Assembly (NCBI GenBank): GCA_023078555.1
Contig: CM041196.1
Span: 3,410,001-3,474,000, forward strand
DNA from: Ulva prolifera
Lineage: Eukaryota; Chlorophyta; Ulvophyceae; Ulvales; Ulvaceae
Direction: 5' to 3'
DNA length: 64,000 nt
A program made the translations under genes and the position numbers. The notes under the pieces are model-generated. The model saw only the letters and a list, made by a program, of their open reading frames with translations. It was not told the origin of the DNA and ran no database searches. Shown piece by piece: positions 49,038 through 60,400 of this stretch (position 1 is the stretch's first letter; each line of letters begins with the position of its first letter).

Positions 49038-50538
49038 ATGTCGAACACGATGCTGCGCAGTGCGAGGAGCGGGCGCAGCGTGCCTGCAGCACGCTTGGCC
49101 CGGGCGCCCCACAAGCCTTGCCCGGCCCAGAAGCTGTACAATCCGTCTGCTGACGCGGGCATGTCATCACGATGTCTCACAGCTCATGCATCCGCGAGCG
49201 AGGTGTGGATTCCTTATTGTGCACGTTCCGATCATGCAGCATGAAAAATACATGCTGCCAGACATTGCCATGATCTTGCTTTCTTTTCGTATGTTCTTGC
49301 ATGTCCTTCGATCTCATAATGAGTACATTGCAAGCTGCGTCCGGCGCAGGTACCGGCGGAGGAGCCCGGCCGGAGGAGCTACGCATTCCTTCATGACTTC
49401 TGTATGCAAATTCCATATGGGGGAATCATGGTCCTTTCGGGTCTGGTGCTGGGCATCAAAGGCCCCCTGGCTGCTGGCGTGCTGCTTTCTCTCACTGGCA
49501 TGGGTGTCCTGATGTGTGCTCGTGCTAGCTTGAAAGCGTGGAAGGCCGGTCGTCCCAGCACGACCTATACCCTAGTCTCAGCAATTTCTACAGCTTATCT
49601 TACGTGGATTTTCGGTGCGCCTCTGATTTGCGTGCGGCTTGTGTGATCATAGCTGCATGTATGTCTTGTTTGCGGAGCATGTCAGCAAGCCTATCTGCAC
49701 AGCATGCCAGCATGTGTGGGGTTTCCAGTGGTAGAAGTGCAAGCAGAGTGATTGACTGCACTTCATTTGGGTGGACGCGAGCTAGTGGCCACAGTCGTTC
49801 GCAACCTGGCGAGTTATGTGGCTGTAGGGCTGCAGTGCACTCAGGAAATGGGAAACAGAAGTGTGTTGTCGCCACAATCTTCACATATTCATGTTGCAAA
49901 TGCTGAAGCACATGACTGCATGAATGCTAGCAGAACCACAGTCATGTTGAGCCCACGACTCGCCAGCAGTTGACCGATCAACGCAGTCACCCGTGACAGT
50001 GTCAACATCGATCATATGTTTGCATAACATGCTGATTATGCGGCTGTGCCCATGCCAATGTAACTCCTTGATGTCTGTAGCAAGATCGTGCTTTTGGCAT
50101 TGTCAGCCATGACAGTGTCACGCAATCTTGCACCAGGCTACCCATGCGGCTGTACCAGTGGCCACCTGAGCTGGAGTGGCCTCTAGCCGCTTGCATAGAC
50201 CTTGCACCCCCGAATTGCTGTCGACGTTCTCAACAGCATGACGTCGGTGCAATCGGCCCTGTCATGCTGTGAACTGGATCGTTGAATCACCCATCTGTGA
50301 ACATGCATTGGATGATCGTTGACTGGCATCAGCGACTGTCCTGTCTGCTTTTCCATGAATGTTGCGATCGCTTTCTGCAGGGCTCAAGTTCAAGATGCAG
50401 GTAGTGAAGGCTGTCGTCTGGGGCCCACTGTTGCTGCGGCCGCCTTTCGCATTGTTTTTCCTCTCAGCAACGATGACTGCTTTCTTACTGTACAATGTCT
50501 GGGCTGGAGGCAATGCGCCACCGGCTGGGAAGAAATAG
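49038..50538 (+). CDS. FAX: FAX/TMEM14 family plastid fatty-acid exporter
   Basis: Exons 49038-49202, 49350-49614 and 50381-50538 give 195 residues, all phases closing. Proteins of the FAX (FATTY ACID EXPORT) branch of the TMEM14 family move free fatty acids out across the plastid inner envelope. Exon 1 is an Arg/Ala/Ser-rich chloroplast transit peptide. The TMEM14 domain starts at YAFLHDFCMQIPYGGIMVLS and continues with LAAGVLLSLTGMGVLMCA and SLKAWKAGRPSTTY. The third exon gives LFFLSATMTAFLLYNVWAGG and ends NAPPAGKK, like the GGNPPPKK end of plant FAX proteins. There are four short hydrophobic helices. The 766-base second intron is the longest in the gene models of this window. A TGTAA lies 220 bases after the stop. 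Which FAX subtype it is cannot be told. Confidence 0.9.
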
Positions 50539-51363
50539 GCAACGCCCATTGGAGATGTGTTAGTCTCAGGCGCCCTTTCGTTCATGGTGAACGTTGTGCA
50601 CGTCTTTGTACCTTCGTGAAGGGTTCCTTGTTGGTGCAGCAGTGGTCAGCTGCCTGGCTGGAGTTTAGTAGAAGTGTGTGTCATTGTGTGAGAGCAGCTT
50701 CCTGCATTGACCGCGATCAGATTCACCTTCGTTTGTGCTCGATGGCCGTCCAAAACTTGTAATGCACAAGCAGCTGTGACGACTGCACGCAGGGTGTCCA
50801 CATCGCAGGGCTGATTTACACACACTGAAGCGTTGATGTAGCCAATGAAGACTGAGATGCCACATTGGTGACGCGGGAATGCTAGACTGACGTGGCTGAT
50901 ATGATGTACATCACTGGAATGATAAAATGATAGCTAAATTGATAACTGAACGGATATAGACCATTCAATCTAGACTGTCTGGAACCCAGGTTGATCCAAC
51001 TGGAGCTTGATGCAGTTGCTTTATGATTCTTTGTGCACACCAGGACTTCCACATCGGGTATAGTCGGCTTTGAAACCAGTGAGCACATTTGTCTGCATCG
51101 AAGTGGCGAGCTCAGCAATACTGCACCACGTTCCCGTTCTTCCTTGGCAAGACGCACTGCCCATGGATCCATACCGGCATGCTCCATCCCTCTGGCACAC
51201 CCTATCCGAGTGTTCACTACCGCATGCGGTCACAATGCCTAGAATCGCCGTTGCTCAGCCCAGTAGGTTTGGGCTGGCCGCGCCCACACTGGGTGTACGA
51301 TGGGGCTGAGTGCCCGACCCCCTTGGCCAGTGCCGGCTGAGCTGCTGGCGTAGCGCTGACTTG
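50539..51363. other. Intergenic between convergent genes
   Basis: Between FAX (+) and the histone-fold gene (-). It contains the presumed FAX poly(A) signal TGTAA at 50758-50762. No other motif or gene was seen. Confidence 0.5.
50758..50762 (+). terminator. TGTAA poly(A) signal of FAX
   Basis: First plausible TGTAA downstream of the FAX stop, about 220 bases away. This is the standard chlorophyte signal; assignment is by position only. Confidence 0.4.
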
Positions 51364-51975
51364 TCATCGAGTATCTGAACGTGTGCCTGCATGCGCCTGA
51401 GACACCAGGGTTGAGGCTGTCACCTTCATCGGTATGATGTCTTCGAGGAAGTCCAGGCATGGCTCTTGGGCTACGGTGGTCGCGATATCTTTGTACGAGA
51501 GCATCTTGCGGCCATCTTGCAGCATGCTATCAGTCGATTTGTCCGCGAGAGCTCCCAGGAAAGAATCCTGCACACAGTGTAGCAGTGAACGCTATAGAAT
51601 TTTGGCTGCATCGTAGACTTGATTTATGAGTCCCTTCCTGGCTGCGTGCACAGCGCACTTCTGCCTTCCCACAATTTGCCCTCCCGCAAGATGTCCCATG
51701 TCAAGTTGAGACGCTGCTGTCAATAAACACATCAATCGAAGCGCACCAGTGCATACTGGAGTATTGTCACCGCGTCAGTGGCGATTGCGGTCACATCTGT
51801 GCCAACTTTGATCAGCTTCCGTATGTTGCTCGAGTCCAAGAGCTCCTCAGGTTCGTACGCCTGCAGAGGTGCAGCCCAGTCAGCAACATCACCGCGCAGC
51901 GACACCCACAGCAACATCTTCCCAGAAAGGGGCTGAAACACTGACCTCGGCGTCGTCGCTGGGCGGATCAGCCAT
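51364..51975 (-). CDS. Small histone-fold protein, CHRAC/Dpb3 (NF-YC-like)
   Basis: Exons 51975-51946, 51860-51747 and 51567-51364 give 115 residues with all phases zero. A short acidic start (MADPPSDDAEAYEPEELLD) leads into the histone fold: IRKLIKVGTDVTAIATDAV, LQYALDSFLGALADKS, then RKMLSYKDIATTVAQEP and LDFLEDIIPMKVTA. The 'LSYKDIAT ... DFLxDIIPxKxxA' signature is that of the CHRAC1/Dpb3/POLE4 branch, subunits of DNA polymerase epsilon and of nucleosome-remodelling complexes. It differs from NF-YC proper, which lacks this tail. It should dimerise with an NF-YB-like partner not encoded here and act in the nucleus. The first coding exon is only 30 bases. The gene is head-to-head with the Costars gene, with start codons about 490 bp apart. 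Confidence 0.87.
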
Positions 51976-52468
51976 GCCTCACCCGCCAGCTTGTGGAATC
52001 TCTTGTGGATCAATGCTGTGCGGGCCTGAGCAACGTTCGAGCTTGCGCACGCCGCCGACGGCTCACCTCGCATGTGAATCACGTCAATTGCGGATTACAG
52101 GATTCAATGTCTTGCGGGCGAGACACTGTCGAAGCAATCATGAACAGATTCGCGGGATCGGCTAGGCTGACCTGGATCTCATGCATGCTGGTGACATGCA
52201 AGATCGCTACTGCATCGACTCAACGAGAGATCATACCAACTGTCGCCACTGCAGTGCTTTGGTAGCATGCAAACGACGTTTGGCGTTCCGACATGGTGTG
52301 CACAGAAAGCCGCGACGTTCCAGCGCAGTAGCGCCTGCAGAAGTCACTCAGCACGTTGTTGAAGCTGTATGTGCATTCGCATGTGAGTGCAACAATAACA
52401 GCGCATGACCCGCAGTGCGTAACAGCTGCGCGAGCGTTGCAGCGTTGATAACTTTCGGCCGACTGAAC
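51976..52468. promoter_or_regulatory. Shared bidirectional promoter region
   Basis: The 493 bases between the divergent start codons of the histone-fold gene (-) and the Costars gene (+) must contain both promoters and 5' UTRs. I see no clear TATA box. That both genes are driven from here is inferred from the layout alone. Confidence 0.5.
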
Positions 52469-52708
52469 ATGGATGTGGATAGTGAGGTGAAAATGCTCGT
52501 GGAAGAGATAGAACGCCTGGGGGAGACGCAAGAGTCAGGGCGGACTGGGGTGAAGTTTGCCACGCTGTTCGATGACGAGCGATGTCTGCAGCTATTTGAG
52601 GCACTAGTAGGGACCCTTCGAGCGGCCAAGCGCAAAAAAGCCATTACATTCGATGGCGAAATGCTCCTGAAAGGCGTACATGATGACACAGTAATCGAGA
52701 TTCTATGA
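52469..52708 (+). CDS. Costars family protein (ABRACL-like)
   Basis: A single-exon gene of 79 residues, the usual Costars length. The sequence MDVDSEVKMLVEEIERLGE, KFATLFDDERCLQLFEALVG, TLRAAKRKKAITFDGEMLL and KGVHDDTVIEIL aligns over its full length with plant and animal Costars/ABRACL proteins. In animals and Dictyostelium these are linked to actin dynamics and cell motility; the role in algae is unknown. There is no targeting signal, so it is probably cytosolic. It is one of only two unspliced coding regions recognised here and has a TGTAA signal 26 bases after the stop. Confidence 0.94.
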   Translation: MDVDSEVKMLVEEIERLGETQESGRTGVKFATLFDDERCLQLFEALVGTLRAAKRKKAITFDGEMLLKGVHDDTVIEIL

Positions 52709-52733
52709 AACAAGTAGCTAGGACAAGTAGCAT

Positions 52734-52738
52734 TGTAA
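52734..52738 (+). terminator. TGTAA poly(A) signal of the Costars gene
   Basis: TGTAA starting 26 bases beyond the Costars stop codon; the spacing suits the chlorophyte poly(A) signal with a short 3' UTR. Confidence 0.55.
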
Positions 52739-53010
52739 CCAGTCCATGCAAGACCCCAGATGAGTCCATGAGCGTCAGAGCCCCCAAGTTGTCTCAATTT
52801 GTGACCCTGATTTGGTTCAATCAAGCTATACAGCTCTGCGTGACAATCTCATTCAATATTTAACAAGCCGAACCGCATGCCATGCACACCACATGCCACA
52901 GCTCGGCTCTTCCTAGCCATGGCAGCCTGCTGCTTTGCTGTAGCAGTCGGAAGCTTCAATTCACGCCGCTTTCACACGTACGAATCTCCCTTTGCGTGTG
53001 GCCAAGGTGT

Positions 53011-56000
53011 CTAACGCTTTACCAGCTCGTTCTCGAGCTTCTTCAGCTCACCATCCGCAGCATCGATCTCCCTCTGCTTGTCACGCAGCTGGCCAGCGAT
53101 CTCATTGAAAATGTCATTCGCCTCATCCAGCTCGGACTCTGTTGCAGCAAACTCAGACTCGGCTCTCTCTTGCTTCGCCGCAGCAACCTCGCCTGCCTTG
53201 ATAGCATCACGCCCATCCCGCTCTGCTGTCCGGAGCGCTGCAGTGAGCTCCTTGGCGTCGGCCCCAGCCTGCTTTACATCTGCCTGCATCTCAGAGATCA
53301 CCTCCTGGATGCGCTGCCGCATTGCGGCCGCTTGCTCTTTTGCTTGCTGCTCCTCCTGCACACAACCTCCACCCTCAGCGCACTGCCAATACCCGGCCGC
53401 AGCACCCACACGTCTTTGTAACATAAACTGAAACATCACCAGAGCTGTGAAAAGGGTGATTGCGACGGCAACTTCCTCAAATGACAACTGGTCCACGCAC
53501 ACAAATGTACGCCCACGCTGTGACAGCTGTTTGGTCAACAGCCAGCTTAAAACCTACGGCATACATACCAAACCTACTTGAGACCCGGCTGCAGAATACG
53601 ATCGTCTGCATTTGCAGCATGCTTGACAGAGGTGCCTTCGAGAATGTACGACCCACAGCCAACACGGGGTGCATGCATCACCCACCATGGCGCTGGCATC
53701 ATCCCATTCCTCATCCCCCCCGGGGACAGAGCACATGCACATGCACACCCGTTGGCGCATGGAATCCACGCTCACACCTACACTGGTACACTCACCAGGA
53801 CCCAGGACTGCTCAGTGAGCACAACAGATCACACCGAGTGAGCACAACAGATCACGGGCATCGCGGCAGCCTGGGCCATGTCCAGCCACGCCCACACACA
53901 CACACAGCAGGCACAGCAGGGCATGTGCGCACTGACGTCGCGGTACCGAATGCAGCTTGCCTCGCCTGAAATGCAGCAAAAGTGAGGTGCTCCACATGCA
54001 ATGCATTGAAGTGAGTAGCCGCACCTGCTTGCGCTTCTCGGCGTCCGCCTTGGCCTGTGCGCGCGCGTCAGCGGCCGCCTGCTTCCGCTCCTCCGCCTCG
54101 CGCCGCTTCGCCGCTGCCGCCTCCTCCCGCGCCTGCTTCCTCTCCTCCGCGCTCATCCCGCGCTGCGAGCCGCCGCGCTGCGTGCCGCCACGCTGTGTGC
54201 CGCCAAACAGCCCCCCGCGCGTCGGCGCCGCCTCCTCCTCCTCCTTTGCAGCCTCCTTCTTCCCGCCGAAGAGGCCGGCAAACGGTCGCGTCACGACCGC
54301 GGTTTCCGTGTCGCCGTCGTCCTCCTCCTCCTGCGCCGCCTTGCGGCCAAACAGGCCACCGCCTCGCGCCGCCGGCTTCGTCGCGACCGTCTCCTCCTCA
54401 TCTTCCTCCCCGGCCTTCTTGCCGCCAAAGATGGAGTTCAGCGCAAACGCAGGGCGCTTGACGACCTCCGTGCTGTCCGCGTCGTCCTGCTGCGCGGCGC
54501 GCGCCTGCACAGCACACCGGCCTCAGACAATCGAACATGCTGCGCACCACAGCACACGCCACGACACGCAGCGCATGCTCCTGCGTACGCTCGTGATGTG
54601 GCACCGGAAACCGGGTTCAGTCCAGAAGAAATCGGGGCCGAGCCGGGCAACCCGAAACTGTGGCCACGAGTGTAGCAACCACGCACCCGCTGCCGCTCCT
54701 CTGCGGCCTCCTGCTTGGCGCGCTTGCGCTCCTCCGCGGCCTGCTGCTGTGCGCGCTTGCGCTCCTCCGCGGCCTCCTGCTGTGCGCGTTTGCGCTCCTC
54801 CGCCTCCTCCTGCTTGCGGGCACGAGCCTCTGCGGCCTCCCGCTGCCGCCGCTCGCGCGGGTCCTCCTCCTCCTCCGGCGCGGCCGCGCGCTGGCCCTGC
54901 TCCGCGATCGTCGCAAAAGACGGCTTCGAGCCCCCGAGCTTGAAGCCCCCGAATAGCCCGCCGCCGCTCTTGGCTGGCTCTGGCGCCTCCTGCACGTGCC
55001 CCCGGGTTTCGCTTGCTATGCATATTGGACAAGCTTCTTTGTGGCTTCCGGCATGGCGTTCCTCTGGACTGCGATAGCACATCATAAGACTTGGTGCCTT
55101 CTTTTTTTCTGTCTCTCTCTCTCTCTCTCCCTTGCTTTGGATGCCATTCCGCGCAAAGCAGCAGGCAGGACCATGAGTGACTTGTGGACATAGATACAAG
55201 CCGCCGCAAAGCGAGAGAGCATTCTGCAAGCTCTTCCTGCCCTTCCCCTATGCTGTCAGCGGAAGCAGCATTCACAGAGAAACGAGCACCCCTGCTGCCT
55301 CACAGACCACTGTTAGATCGCACTTTCAGCTACCCACACCCTCCACCGCCCCTCCGGCAGGGCATCAGCGTCACCGCGGCACCTCACCAGCTGCCCGCGT
55401 TTCCGCCTGACTACCTGCACCACCCCTGACCCGCCATGCTACACCACCCGCACACGTCTATGGAGGTGGCAAGCGACCGACAGGTAGCAAGAGGTGCAGA
55501 ACCGCTGCGCGCCGTGAAGTTCGCACCTCCTCATCCTCCTCCTCTACGACGGCCGCCGGCGCGCGCTGCGTCGCTGCGCCGGCCTTCGTCCACACGAGGA
55601 AGTAGTCCCCGTCCGGCTGCACGGTCACGCGGCGCCCGCTCTCCTCGTCCGTGTAGCTGGTGGTTGCGAGCTTGAGCATGAGGGTGTCGGGCGTGAGCGC
55701 GAGGATGTCAAAGCCGCGCACTGGCGCGTCCTCCACCTCCTCCAGCAGCACCCCCCCTGGGCCGCGCTTGAACTCACGGTACTCCTGCAGCAGCTCGAAC
55801 TTGCTGCCGCTTGCCTTCAGCGTGCCTCCCTCCTTCGCGTAGCCTGCATGGCGGGCGGCCTGGTGGGCAGATGGACAGCCTTTGGTGGTGGCCTGTGGTG
55901 GTGGCCGTGCTGATGAAAGCGAGCACTGGACCGGCCTGGTGACGAGCCAGGCGGCACCCCTCCGATCAATTGGAGTGAATGCGACGGTGTGCATGTGGCG

Positions 56001-57054
56001 GATGCAGATAGGAGACGGAGGATGGTGTGTGCAGGTATGCAGATGAAGGCTGTTGCAGCTGTGGTCTGAAATGCTGAAGATGATCATGACTGAGCCACAG
56101 GGATTCTGCAGGCTGCCAGGGAGATACTGATGCATGCGACTCCTGAGCTCAGGGTGCCAGACTAAACTTACGTATGCCGCTCCTCATGGGGTGCTTCGGG
56201 AGCTCTGCAAACAGCGGCGTACTGAAGCAGAAGATGGAAAGATGCCGCTTGGAGGATCAGGGAGCAGCTGCTGAATCGAGGTCACGACCTATGCAATATG
56301 AACAAGGGTAATCTGCCAGGGAATGCCTAGATGCCCTTAGGGAGGGCGAGTGGTTTGGTGTTTGATTTTTGGCACACCACAGTCCACGCCTAGGCAGGAG
56401 ACAGGGCACACACCAGGGAACACTCCAGCAACGCGGGATGTGCACTCGTTCTCATACTGCATGTCGCGAGTAATAGTGAAAGTTGAGATCTTTCCCTCCA
56501 GGGCAGTCAGACCAGTGTTCCCCGAGGCGTAAAGGATTTCCCACTTCCCAAACAGGTCGTTCGACCGCGAGTTGGTGTTCACGCGTCCTAGCGACTTCGC
56601 CTGCACACAGCTGTGAACTGAAGAAACTGCGTGATGCTCTCTGCTGGGGTGCGGCCATTGATGGTGGAGGCGGGACGTGGGCACGGGGACTCGTTCATGA
56701 TACATCGCGTGGGCGATTCGCAGGACCCGATGCTGGCTAAAATCGCCAAGAGGTTGAATGAATCCATTTAGCTGCATCGGCATGGGTGCCAGAACCGTGC
56801 GTGCACAGTAATTTGTTGTATCGAAGTGGGCGCACCGCTTTCGCGATGGCTTGGTTGGCCTTCTCGCTCGGGCCACCGGCACGCTTGGCTACGTCGCGCA
56901 GGTCTTCCACCCCTCCGCCGCCCGATGGCGCTGCTGAGGCCTTGCCACCGAACAAAGCCGTGACCTGAACATTCGTTTTTCGAGATGGCTGTCTTTTCAA
57001 GCTGCGAATTTGTGGCGATGGCCGGGCACGTGTTGCGCTAGGTGGGAGAATCAT
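53011..57054 (-). CDS. Plastid fibrillin-like domain fused to coiled coil with LFGG repeats
   Basis: Exons 57054-56836, 56600-56414, 55843-55527, 54989-54687, 54504-54025 and 53355-53011 give 616 residues with phases that close. The N-terminus (RARPSPQIRSLKRQPSRKT) looks like a chloroplast transit peptide. Residues about 45-230 resemble a PAP/fibrillin lipid-binding domain: NTNSRSNDLFGKWEILYAS, LTALEGKISTFTITRDMQYE, EYREFKRGPGGVLLEEVED, FDILALTPDTLMLKLATTSY and DGDYFLVWTKAG. The remainder is charged coiled coil. It includes four 11-residue repeats of the type EERKRAQQEAA (54690-54810) and six L/IFGG(R) motifs (residues 34, 253, 367, 393, 420, 441). It ends in an Ala/Glu/Lys-rich helix (DKQREIDAADGELKKLENEL). 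Fibrillins sit on plastoglobules and thylakoids; a coiled-coil extension of this kind is not part of the usual family plan. The fibrillin call is from short motifs and is less certain than the gene itself. Confidence 0.75.
53814..53856. repeat. 23-bp tandem duplication in an intron
   Basis: AGTGAGCACAACAGATCAC occurs at 53814 and 53837. It lies in the last intron of the fibrillin-like gene. Confidence 0.85.
54690..54810 (-). repeat. 33-bp coding tandem repeat
   Basis: About four copies of a 33-base unit encode EERKRAQQEAA-type hendecads in exon 4 of the fibrillin-like gene. An 11-residue period is typical of slightly right-handed coiled coils. Near-identity of units at the DNA level points to recent expansion. 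Confidence 0.85.
55109..55130. repeat. CT dinucleotide tract
   Basis: A short TCTCTCTC run in an intron of the fibrillin-like gene. Confidence 0.85.
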
Positions 57055-57463
57055 GGTGCAATCAACGTCCTGAGCGGCACAGAACACGCAGGCAAAGACA
57101 AGGTTTGAACAGCTTGGATTTTCTCCACGTTGAGTGATGTTGGTCCTTAGAAGGACCCGGGCTGGTTAGGGTAGCGTTGATTGAATGCGTGCAGGCCCTG
57201 TTCACAGATACCGTAGCACCTGTAGCCACCAGCGTACTTGGCCCGCGCGCGACGACCTTACAAACCTCGCGCCAGGACCTCACAAACCGGTTTAGATACA
57301 CGGACTCGCGAGGTGTTAGCTGAATGGTGCTTGCAAACTATGCTCTTGCAAATCTACGCAGTTTTGCTCCGCAACGACGTCTAGCACAATTTAAGGGCTC
57401 TGGTATCTGCCACAGCTCGTGCCTCGTGCCCTAGTTGGTAAATCTAATATCAGCTGGAGAACC

Positions 57464-60400
57464 ATGACTTCGGAAAAGATTTCATGTTTAATCAACTACT
57501 ACCTACGTACTGGTCTTGAGCATGGAGTGATTGACGTTGCGACGATCTTGTTGCAGAGGAGCCCAGGCGATGCCTACCTCCAATTTTGGAAAGCGTTCGG
57601 CGTCTACATCACTGGGAGCATAGGACAGGTACCTTAAAACTCCAAACACTTTGCAGGAGTGGCGCATGTACTCATATGATGGCAGCTGACCTGCCTGGCT
57701 GAGCAAATGCAGGCCATACCAATGCTGCGCAGCCTGACCAATGATGATCTGGTCGGACCCGCATGTCTGGCGACTCTTCTGCATGCGGCTAATGGATCTC
57801 ACATTTCCGACTCATACAGTTTAGCAGAGCAGTTGGAGAGCGAACGAGTCTCAGCATCGGATGAAGCACTGTTACTCCTTGCAACTGTACAGTGGCACTG
57901 CAATGAGCTGGAAGCGGGCCTGCTTACCTTGGACCAGCTGGATGAATCCGCAGCAGCCGACATCATCCAGCGATCTGGCAAAGCAGTGAATGCCTGGATC
58001 CTGATGGCACAGGCTGGCATCGCCAAACCACATGCCACAGGGCAGCACGACGACAGTGATGACGATGCACAGGATGCTGCAAGTAACATCTCTGAGGCCA
58101 GGTCAATCTTCCGAGTGGTCCTGGCAGCGGATCCATCCCACATCGATGTGAGTCTTGCCAATCAACTCCTTGCATTCTGCATGCTATTGCCTGTGGCATC
58201 TCGGCGTCATCAAAGCGAATTCTTTGCGTTGTGCTCACTGCATTGTGAACAGCTAAGTGTGGAAGATCAAAAAAACATGTTGTGAACATTGTTTTTTGAA
58301 CTCTGCCTGCTGGCCACCAGCTTTCAGGTTGGGTCCTGGTGGTGCTGTGCTTCATACACAAGTTTGAATGCAGTTGACGATTTGCAGATTATCTTGTATG
58401 CAAAATCATGTCCAATCAGTTTTGAGACTTTGCAGCCTTCGCGATTGTCAACGTAGCAATGGCAGGAACAGGTTTCAGCACTGCACTCAACCAGCACAGC
58501 GCAAACCTCAACCATCCTGCTGTAGAGTTTGATGGGCGTGGCAACAATTGAAGAGCAGCAGGAAGACTTGGCAGCTGCTCTGAAGACAGTCAATGAGGTG
58601 CATGTGAAGCACTCATGGTTTGCACCAGCCCTGATGGAGAAGGTGCAGCTGTCTCTAGCAGTGCATGGCTGGAAGGAAGCGATGGAATGTGTTGCACAGC
58701 TACAGCAGATGGATGCCAACAACGTTCTGGCGTTCGCATACCATGGTGCGTTTCAAATAAACCTACTCCTATGCTCCATCTCTCGCCTCTGCCTGCGCCA
58801 ATCATTTTCTGCTTGGGCCGAGGTCGCCAGTGAGACTGATCTCAACTCAAAACACACTCGATTTGAACTCAAGCCAAAGCGTGCGAGCAATGCCTTGATA
58901 AAGGCACCGTCAAGGACAGCAGAATGCTGAACAGGCCTGCGAAGCGATGCAAACATTAGGCGGATCCCAATCGATCGTCGGGCTGTAGGCCAGAACACAC
59001 ATGCAGGCTGCGTGCAGTTGTACACAGCCTTGTGGAGCTGGGCAGCATCTCAGGTGCAGTGGCACACATGAAGGACCTGTGCAAGGCAGTGGCAGACACG
59101 CAGCCGCGCAATGCCATGCTGATGCTCCGCCTCGCCGTCCCTATCTCCCGCCTCGCCTGCGGCGACACTGCGCTGCTCGCGCAGACCCGCGCCCTCGTCG
59201 ATCGCGCCGCCGCAACGTACGCCCCACGGCCGCCGCCGCCGGCGATCGCCGCGGAGGCCGCGCAGCAGCAGCTGCTGAACGGGCACATCGCAGACGCGGC
59301 GCGCGCGCTGCGCGCGCTGCGCGTGTCCGCGCCGTCCACCACCGCAGCCTTGCTGACCGCGGAGGCGGACGCGCTCGGCGGGGATCCCGCGGCAGCCGCC
59401 GCTACAGTGGAGGCGTATGATGATACGCTCGACTCGGCAGATGAGCGCGCCCACGCCACGTATGTGTCTGCGCTTGCAACTGCGCTGTCGCAGCCGTCCC
59501 TGGAGCGCGCCGCGGCAGCCATCGAGGCTGCGGTGCAAGCACAGCTTGATACTGTGCAGGTGCGTCTGCTGCTGAGGAGGATCACCACATCAAATCTCTC
59601 CAACCCACATCATAGCAAATGCTCTCATTTGCATCCGCCTTTGAACCTGCTATCAGTCGCTGTCCTCGTGCGTGCGTATCAAACGCATTGGATCGACATT
59701 CTGTCACAACTATAGCTTCATACAAAGGAATGCATGGCAACGCTCACAAAACGTGGTGGCACTTACAAGCCTGCACGTACCGAAAGCCGACGCTACAAGT
59801 GAGCCTACAGTGGGTGTCATGTTGTGAGGGCGGAGAACGTCCTGCCTGGAACAGCGGCTGCACGTCCAGAGCCGATACTTGTGCAGGGCGAGCCGAGGGG
59901 GCTCCGCTTCTACGGCAAGCTGGACCCCTCCCGGCCAGTCGCGCTCGTTCGCATCCTCCTCGAGCGCGCCGCTGCTGCCTCCCCCACCTCCCTCGGCGCC
60001 CTCACAATGCATGCCTCCTCCCACCGCACCGGCGGCAGCGGCGGGGGGTCCTCCCCGGCCGCCTCATCCATCGGCCGCTGCCTGAGCGTGCTGTCACTGC
60101 TGACGCGGTCCGCGCCGCAGCTGCCGGCGCTCACGCTCCTCGCAGCCCGCGGCCACTACATCGACGGGGCCCTCGGCACAGCGCTGAAGTGCCTGACGGA
60201 CATCGCGCGTGTGCGGCCCGGTGACGTCGAGGCGCGGCTGATGCAGGCGGGTGTGTTTGTGGCTCAGGGGCGGCCGGCGGCTGCGAAGGCGGCCCTTAAC
60301 GATGCGCTCTCGCACAACTTCGGCATCAAGGCGTGGCCAGCGTACCACGTCATGCTGGGGCATGTCCTGCTCGCACAGGCACAGGTGCGAATGGCCCTGC

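Noticed and set aside
53376-53538. Transmembrane segment (VAVAITLFTALVMFQFML) just before the last exon of the fibrillin-like gene
   Set aside because: An acceptor at 53356 joins the coiled coil from exon 5 to exon 6 in phase and leaves this segment in the intron. It would matter only if an alternative start were used.
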